From contig CP121336.1 in NCBI GenBank assembly GCA_043553855.1, forward strand, positions 1,240,001 to 1,304,000: DNA of 64,000 bases. Direction: 5' to 3'. The DNA comes from JAUIAS01 sp030425395. Lineage in GTDB: Bacteria > Pseudomonadota > Alphaproteobacteria > Rhodobacterales > Rhodobacteraceae. A model generated the notes under the pieces. That model ran no database searches, had not been told where the DNA came from, and was given only the letters and a program-made list of their open reading frames with translations. Positions 8,109 to 16,227 of the stretch are shown piece after piece. Numbering within the stretch: position 1 is the first letter of the stretch; each line of letters begins with the position of its first letter. Position numbers and translations under genes: made by a program.

Positions 8109-9241
8109 GATTTTTCTCCATCACTCAACAACGCCTTGGCAACGATCAAGCGTTGGATTTCGTTTGTACCCTCATAGATCTGCGTAATTTTCGCGTCGCG
8201 CATCATCCGTTCGACCGGCACACCCCGAAGATAGCCATTGCCACCGTGAAGCTGCACCGCGTCAACGGCAACCGACATCGCGGCATCCGAACAGGCGGCC
8301 TTGGCCATAGAAGCAAGGCTGCGGGCGTGTGGGTGGTTGCGCATCGAGAAATCGACCGCACGATACAAGAGCGCACGCGCGCTTTCGACGCGGATGGCCA
8401 TGTCGCCGATCTTTTCCTGAATCAGTTGGTATCGCGCCAAGGGCTTGCCTTGAGATTGACGCTCTTTGACGTAAGCAGCTGCCTGATCCAGCGCGCCTTG
8501 CGCAACCCCAAGCGCCTGACCCGCGATCACCGGACGCGAATGGGTGAGCGAGCGGCCCATGCGCACCAATCCACCGCTGCGATCTCCGACGATGCGGTCC
8601 AGCGGGATGCGGCAATTGTCGAACATCACATCGGATGTGGGCGAACCTCGCAGGCCCATCTTGTCTTCGGGGGAGCCAAAGCTGATGCCGGGGTCGTCGG
8701 CGTGGACCATGAAAATGGCGAAATCCTCATCCAGTCGGGCAACCACCAGATGCCAGTGCGCCCAGCCGCCGTTGGTGATGAAACGTTTGGTGCCGTTGAT
8801 CACCCAAGTATCGTCCTCTTCCACCGCGCGCGTAGTCATGCCGGCCATGTCGGTGCCACCTTGTGGCTCGGTGATGCACCACGCCGTGCGCAGTTCGCCG
8901 GCGGCCACGGGCGGGATGATCGCCTGCTTCAACGCGTCCGACCCGAACCTCACCAGCGGATCAATCGTGCCCCAAGCGGCGGACATCGTCAGCGCAGACG
9001 CCGAACAGACCCGCGCCATTTCCTCGACTGCGATGACTTGCGCCATCAAATCGCCACCGCCGCCGCCATATTCTTCGGGCAGACCGAGGCCGAGCAGTTC
9101 GTTTTCGCGAAAGATCTCGAATTGCGCCTCGGGCGGGCCGCCGGTCTTGTCCAGATCTACGGCCAGTGGCGCGATCTTGTCACGGGCGATCCGGCGCACC
9201 GTGTCGCGAAAGGCCTCATCGGTGTCCCATGACTCACGCAT
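8105..9241 (-). CDS. Acyl-CoA dehydrogenase
   Basis: A 378-residue FAD-dependent acyl-CoA dehydrogenase. The ATG at 9239-9241 gives MRESWDTDEAFRDTVRRIA, the usual N-terminus; the 32-codon upstream extension runs inside the preceding gene in another frame and is rejected. Motifs include AWCITEPQGGTDMAGM (flavin/substrate segment), WVINGTKRFITNGG and QIYEGTNEIQRLIVAK, with E357 as the expected catalytic base. It oxidises an acyl-CoA to the 2-enoyl-CoA for the two downstream hydratases. It overlaps the upstream racemase-like gene by 8 bases and the downstream CaiB gene by 4. Confidence 0.94.
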   Translation of the reverse strand: MRESWDTDEAFRDTVRRIARDKIAPLAVDLDKTGGPPEAQFEIFRENELLGLGLPEEYGGGGGDLMAQVIAVEEMARVCSASALTMSAAWGTIDPLVRFGSDALKQAIIPPVAAGELRTAWCITEPQGGTDMAGMTTRAVEEDDTWVINGTKRFITNGGWAHWHLVVARLDEDFAIFMVHADDPGISFGSPEDKMGLRGSPTSDVMFDNCRIPLDRIVGDRSGGLVRMGRSLTHSRPVIAGQALGVAQGALDQAAAYVKERQSQGKPLARYQLIQEKIGDMAIRVESARALLYRAVDFSMRNHPHARSLASMAKAACSDAAMSVAVDAVQLHGGNGYLRGVPVERMMRDAKITQIYEGTNEIQRLIVAKALLSDGEKS

Positions 9242-10409
9242 TGGATTCAGTGCTCCCTGTCGGTTTCTTCGGCCTGCGTGGGGGCCATTGCAGGCTGCGT
9301 GTCTTGGCCGCGCCATTGGTTTTGAGCACAGCGGCAATTGTGTCCGTGGGCAATCCAGAGGCGGCCAGCACCTCTTCGGTGCGGTCGTTCATGTTGACCG
9401 GGGGCGGGATTTGATCATCGCCGTCAAAACGCGGCGCCAGTGGCACCGTAGTAGGTGCGCCGGTCAGACGGTGGGCCATCTGCGCATCAGTGCGCACCTC
9501 ACTCGGGGCCAGAACCGGATTGACACAGGCGTCGGCCCCTTCGAACACCTCGGTCCATTCGGCGCGGCTTCGGCTGGCAAAAGCCTGTGCAAAGCGTTCC
9601 TCAAGAGCGGGCCATAGGTCGGGGTCCATATAGTTGGGAATGGGGTCGTCGAACCCCAGCCCTGTCCAGAAATTCTTGAAGAACGCAGGCTCAAGCGCGC
9701 CAACGGCCATAAATCCGCCATCTGCGGTTTCATAACAGCGGTAAAAGGGCGCTCCGCCATCCAGCAATCCGCGTCCACGAGAGGGCATGTAATCGGTGCC
9801 CCACATCTCGGAATGCATACCCATCATCGACAGGCAGCCATCCACCATGGCGGCGTCGATTACCCGGCCTTTGCCGGTACGCGCGCGTTCGGTCAGCGCA
9901 GCAAGGATGCCAACCACCGCGAACAGGCTGCCACCGCCGAAATCTGCAACAAGGTTGAGCGGCACAGTGGGCGGCGCATCGTGCGGCCCCATCGCGCCCA
10001 ACACCCCCGCTGATGCGAGGTAATTTATGTCGTGCCCCGCCTCTTGAGCGCGCGGTCCGTCCTGTCCGTATCCGGTGAGCGAGCAGTAAACCAATCTCGG
10101 GTTCAAAACACACAACTCGTCAGATCCGGCGCCAATTCGGGCGGCGACACCGGGGCGAAACCCTTCGACCAGAACGTCAGCGCTCTGCACCAGATGGTGC
10201 AACGCCTCGCGGCCTTCGGAGGACTTCAGATCAAGCCGTATCAGCGTCTTGCCGCGTGCAACAACGGGCGTGACGCCCGCGTCACTGCCGGCGCCGACAG
10301 TGATCACCTCGGCGCCCATATCGGCCAACAACATCGTGGCATAGGGGCCCGGAGCAAGTCGCGACAGGTCGATCACGCGGATCCCGGCAAGTGGACGGTT
10401 CGCGGTCAT
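9234..10409 (-). CDS. CaiB/BaiF family protein, alpha-methylacyl-CoA-racemase-like
   Basis: A 391-residue class III CoA-transferase-fold protein whose active site matches alpha-methylacyl-CoA racemase rather than a transferase. H126 (EAGHDINYLASAG) and D156 (LNLVADFGGGSL) correspond to the racemase His/Asp pair. The family epimerises the 2-methyl centre of acyl-CoA esters so that a stereospecific acyl-CoA dehydrogenase can act, and the next gene encodes such a dehydrogenase. This suggests a 2-methyl-branched substrate. The start overlaps the GH105-like stop by four bases (10406-10409). A degenerate C-terminal tail (PPRRPKKPTGSTESNA) extends beyond the usual family end. Confidence 0.9.
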   Translation of the reverse strand: MTANRPLAGIRVIDLSRLAPGPYATMLLADMGAEVITVGAGSDAGVTPVVARGKTLIRLDLKSSEGREALHHLVQSADVLVEGFRPGVAARIGAGSDELCVLNPRLVYCSLTGYGQDGPRAQEAGHDINYLASAGVLGAMGPHDAPPTVPLNLVADFGGGSLFAVVGILAALTERARTGKGRVIDAAMVDGCLSMMGMHSEMWGTDYMPSRGRGLLDGGAPFYRCYETADGGFMAVGALEPAFFKNFWTGLGFDDPIPNYMDPDLWPALEERFAQAFASRSRAEWTEVFEGADACVNPVLAPSEVRTDAQMAHRLTGAPTTVPLAPRFDGDDQIPPPVNMNDRTEEVLAASGLPTDTIAAVLKTNGAAKTRSLQWPPRRPKKPTGSTESNA

Positions 10410-11452
10410 GACGCGGCCTTCTCGCCTGCAAGCCCGAGCAGTTCATGCGCGGCCAGAATGAAGAAGCCCTGACCAAAGGGCGACCAGGCAAACGGAACGC
10501 CCGGACCACCCGGCGGAATGGCAACACCCGGCACCATGCCGCTCTCTTCCACCGATCCGGCTACGACGTTGAAGGCGCGCCATGCGCTGTCCAGCCAGCT
10601 TTCTTCAAGCAGACCCAGCCGCACGGCCTTGGCCACGGAATAGGCATAGATCAGGGTGGCGGAGGCCTCTTTTTTGCTGCCCGGCCCGTCAATGATGTGG
10701 CGAAAAAAGCCAGACCGATCCTGATACTTTGACATCTCGCGCAGGGCGCGCATTCCGGTCTCTTCGATAAACTCACGCGCTGGATGTGGGCCCATCATCT
10801 CGAGCAGGTCCACGGTCACGGCTGTCAGCCAGCCATTGCCGCGCGCCCAGAATGTCGATTGCGGATAATGGTTGGGCACTTCGCACCATGCGTGGCGGCT
10901 CAGACCGGTGAACGGATCGACCAAACGTTCAACCGCGACGCGGTGCTGCAGGACTGCTTCTTCCAGATAGCTTGGATCGTCCTTGAGCTGGCCATAAGAC
11001 ACCAGAAACGGGGTCATCAGATAGACCATGTCGATCCACAGCTCGGGCCCCTCGCCCCGCGACCAAAAGCCCCCACCGGATGTGCGCGGTGAGTTTATCA
11101 GCGCCTCCATCTGCAAATCCGCAGCCTCAAGATAGGCAGGATTTTTGGTCCGCTTGTAGTATTCCACCAAGGGCCGCGCGAGGCTGCTGGTCAAGGACGC
11201 AATCGGCGTGAAGGTCTTGATATGACCCGGCAAACCGTCAACGGTATCAGCATAGTTCAGGTTGCCGTCGTTGTTTTGCGACGCGACCGACCGCGCAATA
11301 ATGGCTTCGCCCTTCGCTACCGCGTCGGGGTCATTCCAGGTCAGAATAGCCGTAAGGGCGATCGATTTTTCCCAAACATCCCGTTCGAGGGTGTTGTTCA
11401 GCACGAAATTCGTGACGCTACCGACAAGCTCTTTGATTTCTGCGTGTTCCAT
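10406..11452 (-). CDS. Glycoside hydrolase family 88/105-like protein
   Basis: A 348-residue alpha/alpha-barrel protein resembling unsaturated glucuronyl/rhamnogalacturonyl hydrolases. Key stretches are GPELWIDMVYLMTPFL, with D141 at the expected catalytic Asp position, and STFWARGNGWLT (about 199-210). The C-terminal GVPFAWSPFGQGFFILAAHELL is also typical. No signal peptide is seen, so the protein is predicted cytoplasmic. The ATG at 11452 is preceded by GGGAGGAC. It is the first gene of an acyl-CoA operon and is coupled by a 4-base overlap to the racemase-like gene, an odd partnership discussed in the findings. Function beyond family membership is unknown. Confidence 0.82.
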   Translation of the reverse strand: MEHAEIKELVGSVTNFVLNNTLERDVWEKSIALTAILTWNDPDAVAKGEAIIARSVASQNNDGNLNYADTVDGLPGHIKTFTPIASLTSSLARPLVEYYKRTKNPAYLEAADLQMEALINSPRTSGGGFWSRGEGPELWIDMVYLMTPFLVSYGQLKDDPSYLEEAVLQHRVAVERLVDPFTGLSRHAWCEVPNHYPQSTFWARGNGWLTAVTVDLLEMMGPHPAREFIEETGMRALREMSKYQDRSGFFRHIIDGPGSKKEASATLIYAYSVAKAVRLGLLEESWLDSAWRAFNVVAGSVEESGMVPGVAIPPGGPGVPFAWSPFGQGFFILAAHELLGLAGEKAAS

Positions 11453-11484
11453 GAGGTCCTCCCTTGGAAGGTGTTACTTGGATA

Positions 11485-11512
11485 TTTACCTACCTTCGCG
11501 TATGTATGTAAA
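11485..11512. promoter_or_regulatory. 28-bp imperfect palindrome, candidate TetR operator
   Basis: The element runs from TTTACCTACC (11485) to ATGTATGTAAA (ending 11512), centred on CGCG at 11497-11500. The half-sites TTTAC-TAC and GTA-GTAAA are complementary, with only a few mismatched pairs. It lies in the 194-bp divergent spacer between the GH105-like operon and the tetR gene, the usual site for an autoregulatory TetR operator. Confidence 0.65.
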
Positions 11513-11646
11513 ATTGAGACGGTGAGTCTGTCAAGCATCTTGGCGGCTCACAGTAGGTCTGCGTTTTGGGGTAACAGGCAGAACGCGGCGTGCTATGTCG
11601 GAAAGATAAGACCGACCCTGCCTACAGGCCGAGGAGTAATAGATAC

Positions 11647-12279
11647 GTGCCACAGCAGCCGAGAAAAAGGACCAAGCACGAGGTTTCACGCGACAAAACC
11701 ATCGGCCTGATCAAAGACGCAACAACAGATCTGTTCATCGAACGCGGCTATCAAAATTGCCATATTGAGGCGATCGCTCGGGCACTGGGTATGACCAAAG
11801 GCGCGGTCTATCACTATTTCGCATCCAAGGATGAGATAATACTCGCATTGCTGCAGGACATCGACGCGCGCATCCTCGCGGGCCTCGAGCCTACAGAGGA
11901 CAATTCGGCGACCACGGCAACCCAGCGTTTGTTGGCGTTTCTCCACGCTCAGGCGGCCTATGCGGTGCAAAACCCGAAAGCCTTCACCCTTTTGGTACTG
12001 TGCTCCTTCAGCTTTGCCAGTGCGGACAGCCCTATCGCAGAGCAAGTGCGCGCCATATTCAAACGACAAGAAGCGATCATTGAAGAGATCCTGGCCGAAG
12101 GCGTGGCGAGCGGGGAATTTTCGCGCGATATTGATCCGGCGACCTCCGCGCTCGGGATCGTTGGGGCTTATGGCGGCAATACAGTGGCTTGGCAGCGGAG
12201 CGGGTTCGACCCTACCGTGGGCCGCGCGCTGGTCGACGAAATGCGCGCCATGATATTGGCGCGCATTATTTCAACCTGA
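11647..12279 (+). CDS. TetR-family transcriptional regulator
   Basis: A 210-residue regulator. The GTG at 11647 is chosen because GAGGAG at 11631-11636 is ideally spaced; the ORF can be read from 11590 but those 19 codons have no ribosome site. The HTH is clear (IEAIARALGMTKGAVYHYFASKDEIILALL), and the C-terminal ligand domain carries the usual helical pattern. It is divergent from the acyl-CoA operon, with a palindrome between them. TetR proteins beside such operons usually act as repressors released by an acyl-CoA; the ligand here is not known. Confidence 0.92.
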   Translation: MPQQPRKRTKHEVSRDKTIGLIKDATTDLFIERGYQNCHIEAIARALGMTKGAVYHYFASKDEIILALLQDIDARILAGLEPTEDNSATTATQRLLAFLHAQAAYAVQNPKAFTLLVLCSFSFASADSPIAEQVRAIFKRQEAIIEEILAEGVASGEFSRDIDPATSALGIVGAYGGNTVAWQRSGFDPTVGRALVDEMRAMILARIIST

Positions 12280-12870
12280 CGGGTCAGACAGAGGGCCTGG
12301 TCAGCTTGCCAGCCGGACCAGCGTCTGCCGAACGGCGGGCAATGATTGCCCTGTTGCCACTCCCTTCCCCTCGCCCGGATCACTAAACAAGCGCGACGTA
12401 TTTCTGCTTTGATGGTAGCTGTAAGAGGTTCGCTGCAGGTGAGCAGCGATGCCACGTCAGCGAAGGCGAAAAACCAAAGGTTGGGTTTGCCCAGCAACTG
12501 AAATATTAGAGCCGCCTGCGCCGAAGCCACAACTTGAAATTTGTAGCTCGGCGGTGCTTTGAACGACAACTATGGTGACTTTACGTGATATCTGAGAGCC
12601 CCACAGGCGCAGCCACCATGAAAGCCCATCAGATGTCGCCCCCAGTCTCCAGATTCACTGACCCATATTTTTGGCGTTTCATGTCACATGCAACGGATGG
12701 AAGTAAAACCCACTTTGAGGCAGCACGCGCGCCGGATCTTCTCGTCTTTTGACGCCACCGGCAAGAGCAAAGACTGGAAAGCAGGATGCACGCGAAGACG
12801 TAGCAATGGCCCTCAAGGTCGGCTCAGGGCTGCGATGCCACATGTGTTCATACGTCTTTGAGAAACGGCC
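12280..12870. other. 591-bp region without a recognisable gene
   Basis: The stretch between the tetR stop and the DUF6880 stop has short ORFs in several frames, the longest about 130 codons on the minus strand. None has a ribosome site or a recognisable domain, and the 3' ends of two genes converge here. I see no clear terminator hairpin or RNA gene. It may be decayed sequence. Confidence 0.5.
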
Positions 12871-14307
12871 TTAGGGATCGACTTTGTCCCAGAATGCGTG
12901 TTTGCGCGGATGCCTGCGGCGCAGGTCGCCCACAAAAGCCTCGTGGCTTTGAAACGCCCCGTAATCCGTGATCGCCATGTCCGCCCGAGCGCAGGAAGCG
13001 AGGTGACGGGCTGCATGGCGGTAGCGTTTGGCGCGGCCCTCTTGAAGGGCAAACGTGATCATCGACCGCCAAACCAGTGTGGCGGCAAGGGGATGTTCGG
13101 CCTCCAGCAGCTCGGATGTTGGGGTAAGGAATTCATAAGTGTTGCCATCCAGTTCCTCGCTGCGGGACAGGACCAATTCAGCGGCCAGCGCTGGATCGGG
13201 CCACTGCAAGCAGAAGATAAGCCCTTGGAACAGGTCGGGATGGGTGCGCACATGCGCTCGCGCGTCCAGCAGCGCCTCTTCATCTTCGAAATCGGACAGG
13301 CGCGAGAGGTGGCGACGCAGGGTTTCCGCACAGAGGCGCGTTTTAAACCGGTTCCACATGGCATGGCGCAGGTCGGCCTCCCTGCCCAGGGCTTCGAGAC
13401 ACGCGAAATGGGCGCTGTCCACCTCTTGTGTATCGAAGACGCGGTTTTTGCGATCCTCAGAGGTGATGCAGGTCTCCATGACCCGCAGGGCCTCTTCGGC
13501 CCGGTCTGCCGCCAAGAGCCGCCGCGCAGCATCTGGCGCAATTGTGTGATAGGTCAGTTGCTGCGTGCTATACTGCGACAGCCACGCATCCACATTGCCC
13601 CGAGCATCGGCAACGTCGGATAGGATCATCCGGAGCGTCCGGTCGCGGCTGTCTTTTGCCATCTCAAGGCGTCGTTCCGCGCTGGTATAGACCCCGAAAT
13701 ACTCGGTGTCGTCCAGAGTGACAGGCGCATCCATTGCAGCCTCTGCACGCGCCTTGAGCGCGGCCAAACCCAGATCGCCCAATGCCTCGGACACGGCAGC
13801 GATCACGCCGTCAAATTCGCCGTAGCCGTTGTCTTGCAGGGCCTCAAACACCTGATCCGCCAGCAGATCAGGGTCGCGATCAAGACGCGGGGCGAGGGTT
13901 TGGATCGCGTCCATTGCAGCATCCATAACCTCCCCGATCGTGCCATTGCTGTCGTCGGTGCGGGCTTGAATGTCTGGGGCGAGCTGCAACAGCGACCAGA
14001 GCAGATCAAAGCCAAGGCCCGCGTCTTCAGGTACGACGCGGGTCAAAATGACGTCAATCAAGCCGGTCAGTTCCTTGGCCAAGGTGCGCTGCGCGCGCGC
14101 GGAAATCCAGCTTCTCGCGCGCCGAATTTGAGCAACCCGCTTGCGAATGTCGGCGGCGGCCTCTTTCGGGCCTTGCTCACCAGACAGCGCCATCCGCACC
14201 TGCCGCTGCCTGGCCGCATCCCCTTTGACAGCGTCGAGGAGCAGCTCAGCGAGTGTGTCTGCACCCAAGGCTGCCAAATTCTTCTTGTTCAGGGATTTTC
14301 CTGCCAT
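12871..14307 (-). CDS. DUF6880 family protein of unknown function
   Basis: A 478-residue protein opening MAGKSLNKKNLAALGADTLAELLLDAVKGDAARQRQVRMALSG, the characteristic N-terminus of the DUF6880 family found in many alphaproteobacteria. The sequence is Ala/Leu/Arg/Asp-rich and predicted almost wholly helical, with repeat-like pairs of amphipathic helices, so a superhelical scaffold is plausible (inference). No catalytic motif, signal peptide or membrane segment is visible. It begins 8 bases after the stop of the glutathione S-transferase gene and is probably co-transcribed with it. Biological role is unknown. Confidence 0.75.
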   Translation of the reverse strand: MAGKSLNKKNLAALGADTLAELLLDAVKGDAARQRQVRMALSGEQGPKEAAADIRKRVAQIRRARSWISARAQRTLAKELTGLIDVILTRVVPEDAGLGFDLLWSLLQLAPDIQARTDDSNGTIGEVMDAAMDAIQTLAPRLDRDPDLLADQVFEALQDNGYGEFDGVIAAVSEALGDLGLAALKARAEAAMDAPVTLDDTEYFGVYTSAERRLEMAKDSRDRTLRMILSDVADARGNVDAWLSQYSTQQLTYHTIAPDAARRLLAADRAEEALRVMETCITSEDRKNRVFDTQEVDSAHFACLEALGREADLRHAMWNRFKTRLCAETLRRHLSRLSDFEDEEALLDARAHVRTHPDLFQGLIFCLQWPDPALAAELVLSRSEELDGNTYEFLTPTSELLEAEHPLAATLVWRSMITFALQEGRAKRYRHAARHLASCARADMAITDYGAFQSHEAFVGDLRRRHPRKHAFWDKVDP

Positions 14308-14315
14308 TGCCAGAC

Positions 14316-14978
14316 CTATTCAGATGCGTTGCCAAAAAGATAGGGGCGCGGGCCGTCGTCCCAAACCGGGACTTTGGTCATGGCCTTCTGAAAATCGGCA
14401 CTCCGAAGGAAACCATCGAGCCAACGGATCACATGGGGCCAAGGCTGGGCGTCAAACCAGGCAGGGTCTATAAGGGCGAACTGTCTCACAAATGGAAAGA
14501 TCGCGATATCGGCGAGCGTGGCCCTGCCACCCGTCAGGAACGCCTGCGCGGCCAGTTGCGTCTCAAGCGACTGAATGAAATCAGACGCTTTCGCCCTTTC
14601 GGATAACGGATCCAGATCAGGATAGCGGACGGCGTATTTTGTATGATCCAGCGCGGCTTTGAAGGGCCCATCGTTTTGGGCGATCAGGGTTTTCCCAATT
14701 TCTGGCATGTTCAGCATCCCATGCGGATCGCTTTGCCCAAGCGCCCAGAGCATGATGTCGAGACTCTCATCGAAACTCAGATCGCCCGCTTGCAGATTGG
14801 GCACCGTAGCCGAGGGTGAGGTATCGAGAAACGCCTGCGGCTTATCTTTCAGTTTGATCTCGCGCAGCTCCACCTCCAGTCCCGCGCTCAACACGGCCAT
14901 CCGCGCTCGTATTGCATAGGGGCAGCGTCGAAAGGACCAAAGGATCGGTCGAGGCATGGTCAAAATGTCTTGGTTCAT
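14316..14978 (-). CDS. Glutathione S-transferase family protein
   Basis: A 220-residue protein with an N-terminal thioredoxin fold and a C-terminal all-helical domain. The RRCPYA motif (Cys at about residue 19) is the cysteine active site seen in omega-like and related bacterial GSTs. TVPNLQ supplies the cis-Pro that binds glutathione, FDESLDIMLW is the usual gamma-Glu contact region, and the C-terminal LADIAIFPFVRQF is the conserved N-capping box helix. Such enzymes act as glutathione-dependent reductases or dehalogenases; the substrate is unknown. ATG at 14978 or seven codons later (MPRP) are both possible. DUF6880 follows directly. Confidence 0.9.
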   Translation of the reverse strand: MNQDILTMPRPILWSFRRCPYAIRARMAVLSAGLEVELREIKLKDKPQAFLDTSPSATVPNLQAGDLSFDESLDIMLWALGQSDPHGMLNMPEIGKTLIAQNDGPFKAALDHTKYAVRYPDLDPLSERAKASDFIQSLETQLAAQAFLTGGRATLADIAIFPFVRQFALIDPAWFDAQPWPHVIRWLDGFLRSADFQKAMTKVPVWDDGPRPYLFGNASE

Positions 14979-15398
14979 GGGATCAATGGGTCAGTGTAGG
15001 GTCAATACGGTTTGCACGCCACCTGCAGGTGGAAGCCTTCGAGAGAGTGTCAAAACGATAATGGAAAGACCACTTCACTGCAAAGCGCCGACTTCCGCCC
15101 TTTGTCCATTGATGGCAACGCAGCGAATGACGGTCTGGTGAAGCGGCGCAGCGGCCAGGGATTGAAAGTCCGCTTTGGGCGGTCCTGACGTTAGCGGAGC
15201 GCTGATTCGGCTCGATTTTGCGCCACATCTGGGGTTCGCATGGAGCCGACAAAGGACGACGGGGCGACGGCCCGGTTCGGGGCCCGTTTGACAGTGCGGT
15301 CTTGATTTCCGGGCAGGAAAAAATCATTCATTACACGCAAAGCTATCCTTTACAGAAGGCTTTGCACTTTGTCTTGATGAGGCCGCATTGGCAGAAAA
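14979..15398. other. Gene-free 420-bp interval with repeat-like intergenic sequence
   Basis: This divergent spacer lies between the GST gene and the thiamine-binding gene. It contains CAGCGAATGAC at 15121-15131 and GCTTTGGGC at 15172-15180. The same two words in the same order and similar spacing recur at 25725-25792, consistent with a degenerate interspersed repeat. I looked for a thiamine-pyrophosphate riboswitch upstream of the 15399 gene and saw none. Confidence 0.45.
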
Positions 15399-15749
15399 AT
15401 GATGACACAAGATAAGACCGACGTATTTCTGGCTTTTCAAGTCATTCCGCGCGTGCGGGAAGGTAATAACTTTGAAGTCGTGGACCGCGCGATTGATGTT
15501 GTGAAAAAGGCAGGGGTACCTTTTCAGGTCGGCGCAATGGAGACAACGATGAAGGGCGATCTCGACGAGCTCTTGAGCATCGTGAAGAATGCTCAGCAGG
15601 TCTGCCTAGATCATGGAGCCCTCGAGGTCATAACCAATATTAAGATCCATACGACGACACCGGATGCGCATGATACCTTTTGTACGTATCATCGTGGCGT
15701 GACGCCGGCGAACAGCATGTTTGTCGACCCCGAACGGAATACCGATTAA
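15399..15749 (+). CDS. Thiamine-binding / MTH1187-family small protein
   Basis: A 116-residue ferredoxin-like-fold protein of the family once called UPF0045/DUF77. The N-terminal FQVIPRV, the conserved GAMETTMKGDLDELLSIVK and the central VITNIKIHTT strand are characteristic. Family members bind thiamine or related ligands and often accompany thiamine transport or salvage genes; none is nearby here. ATG at 15399 or 15402 can serve as start, with no strong ribosome site. It is monocistronic and flanked on both sides by more than 400 bases without genes. Confidence 0.8.
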   Translation: MMTQDKTDVFLAFQVIPRVREGNNFEVVDRAIDVVKKAGVPFQVGAMETTMKGDLDELLSIVKNAQQVCLDHGALEVITNIKIHTTTPDAHDTFCTYHRGVTPANSMFVDPERNTD

Positions 15750-16227
15750 GGGTTTCAGCGAGCATGTGTTTGGAACCGTCAATTATGTTCCGCACACGCG
15801 GCCAACTCGGTTTTGCACCCGCAGCGAACGGCAGGCCTCACGGGCCGCACTGCAGCGGCGGCACCACAGGGCGAGCGACCGCTCTAGGCCGTCTTTGCCG
15901 ATGATGGTACGCGCCAGTTATGAACATGCGGCAACCGATCTAATGGCCGCGAAGAGCCCAACCCAGCCGCTGCAATTTTATGCTGCGCGCGCTCACAGCG
16001 CAAAAAAAGGCGGCGTGAGCGAAAACTGCCGTGCCGTTGCGCGGCGAGAGAGGCGGTCACTGGTGCGGTCTGCAGCATGAAGCCAGTGGCTGATTGAGAG
16101 GCAACTAACAAAGCTCTAATTTTCTGTGCGCGCGCCAAAGGCGGCCTTTCACGTCCATTTAAAACGTGTCACTCGCGCAGGAAAGAACTCTGGGTATTTT
16201 AAACATCGTGCGGACATGCATATGCAT
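15750..16227. other. 478-bp interval without a recognisable gene
   Basis: A short plus-strand ORF (15721-16080) overlaps the thiamine-binding gene and has no ribosome site or known domain. The sequence is rich in GCAGCG/CTGC-type words like those in the other intergenic repeat-like regions. GCATGCATATGCAT-like palindromic bases near 16216 precede the end of the acyl-CoA synthetase gene. Nothing else can be supported. Confidence 0.45.

Noticed and set aside
8153..9232. 359-codon plus-strand frame over the acyl-CoA dehydrogenase
   Set aside because: Shadow of the real minus-strand gene; composition rich in His/Arg and no domain.
14979..15398. Thiamine-pyrophosphate riboswitch upstream of the thiamine-binding gene
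   Set aside because: I looked for the conserved CTGAGA and CCTGAT-type boxes and did not find them.
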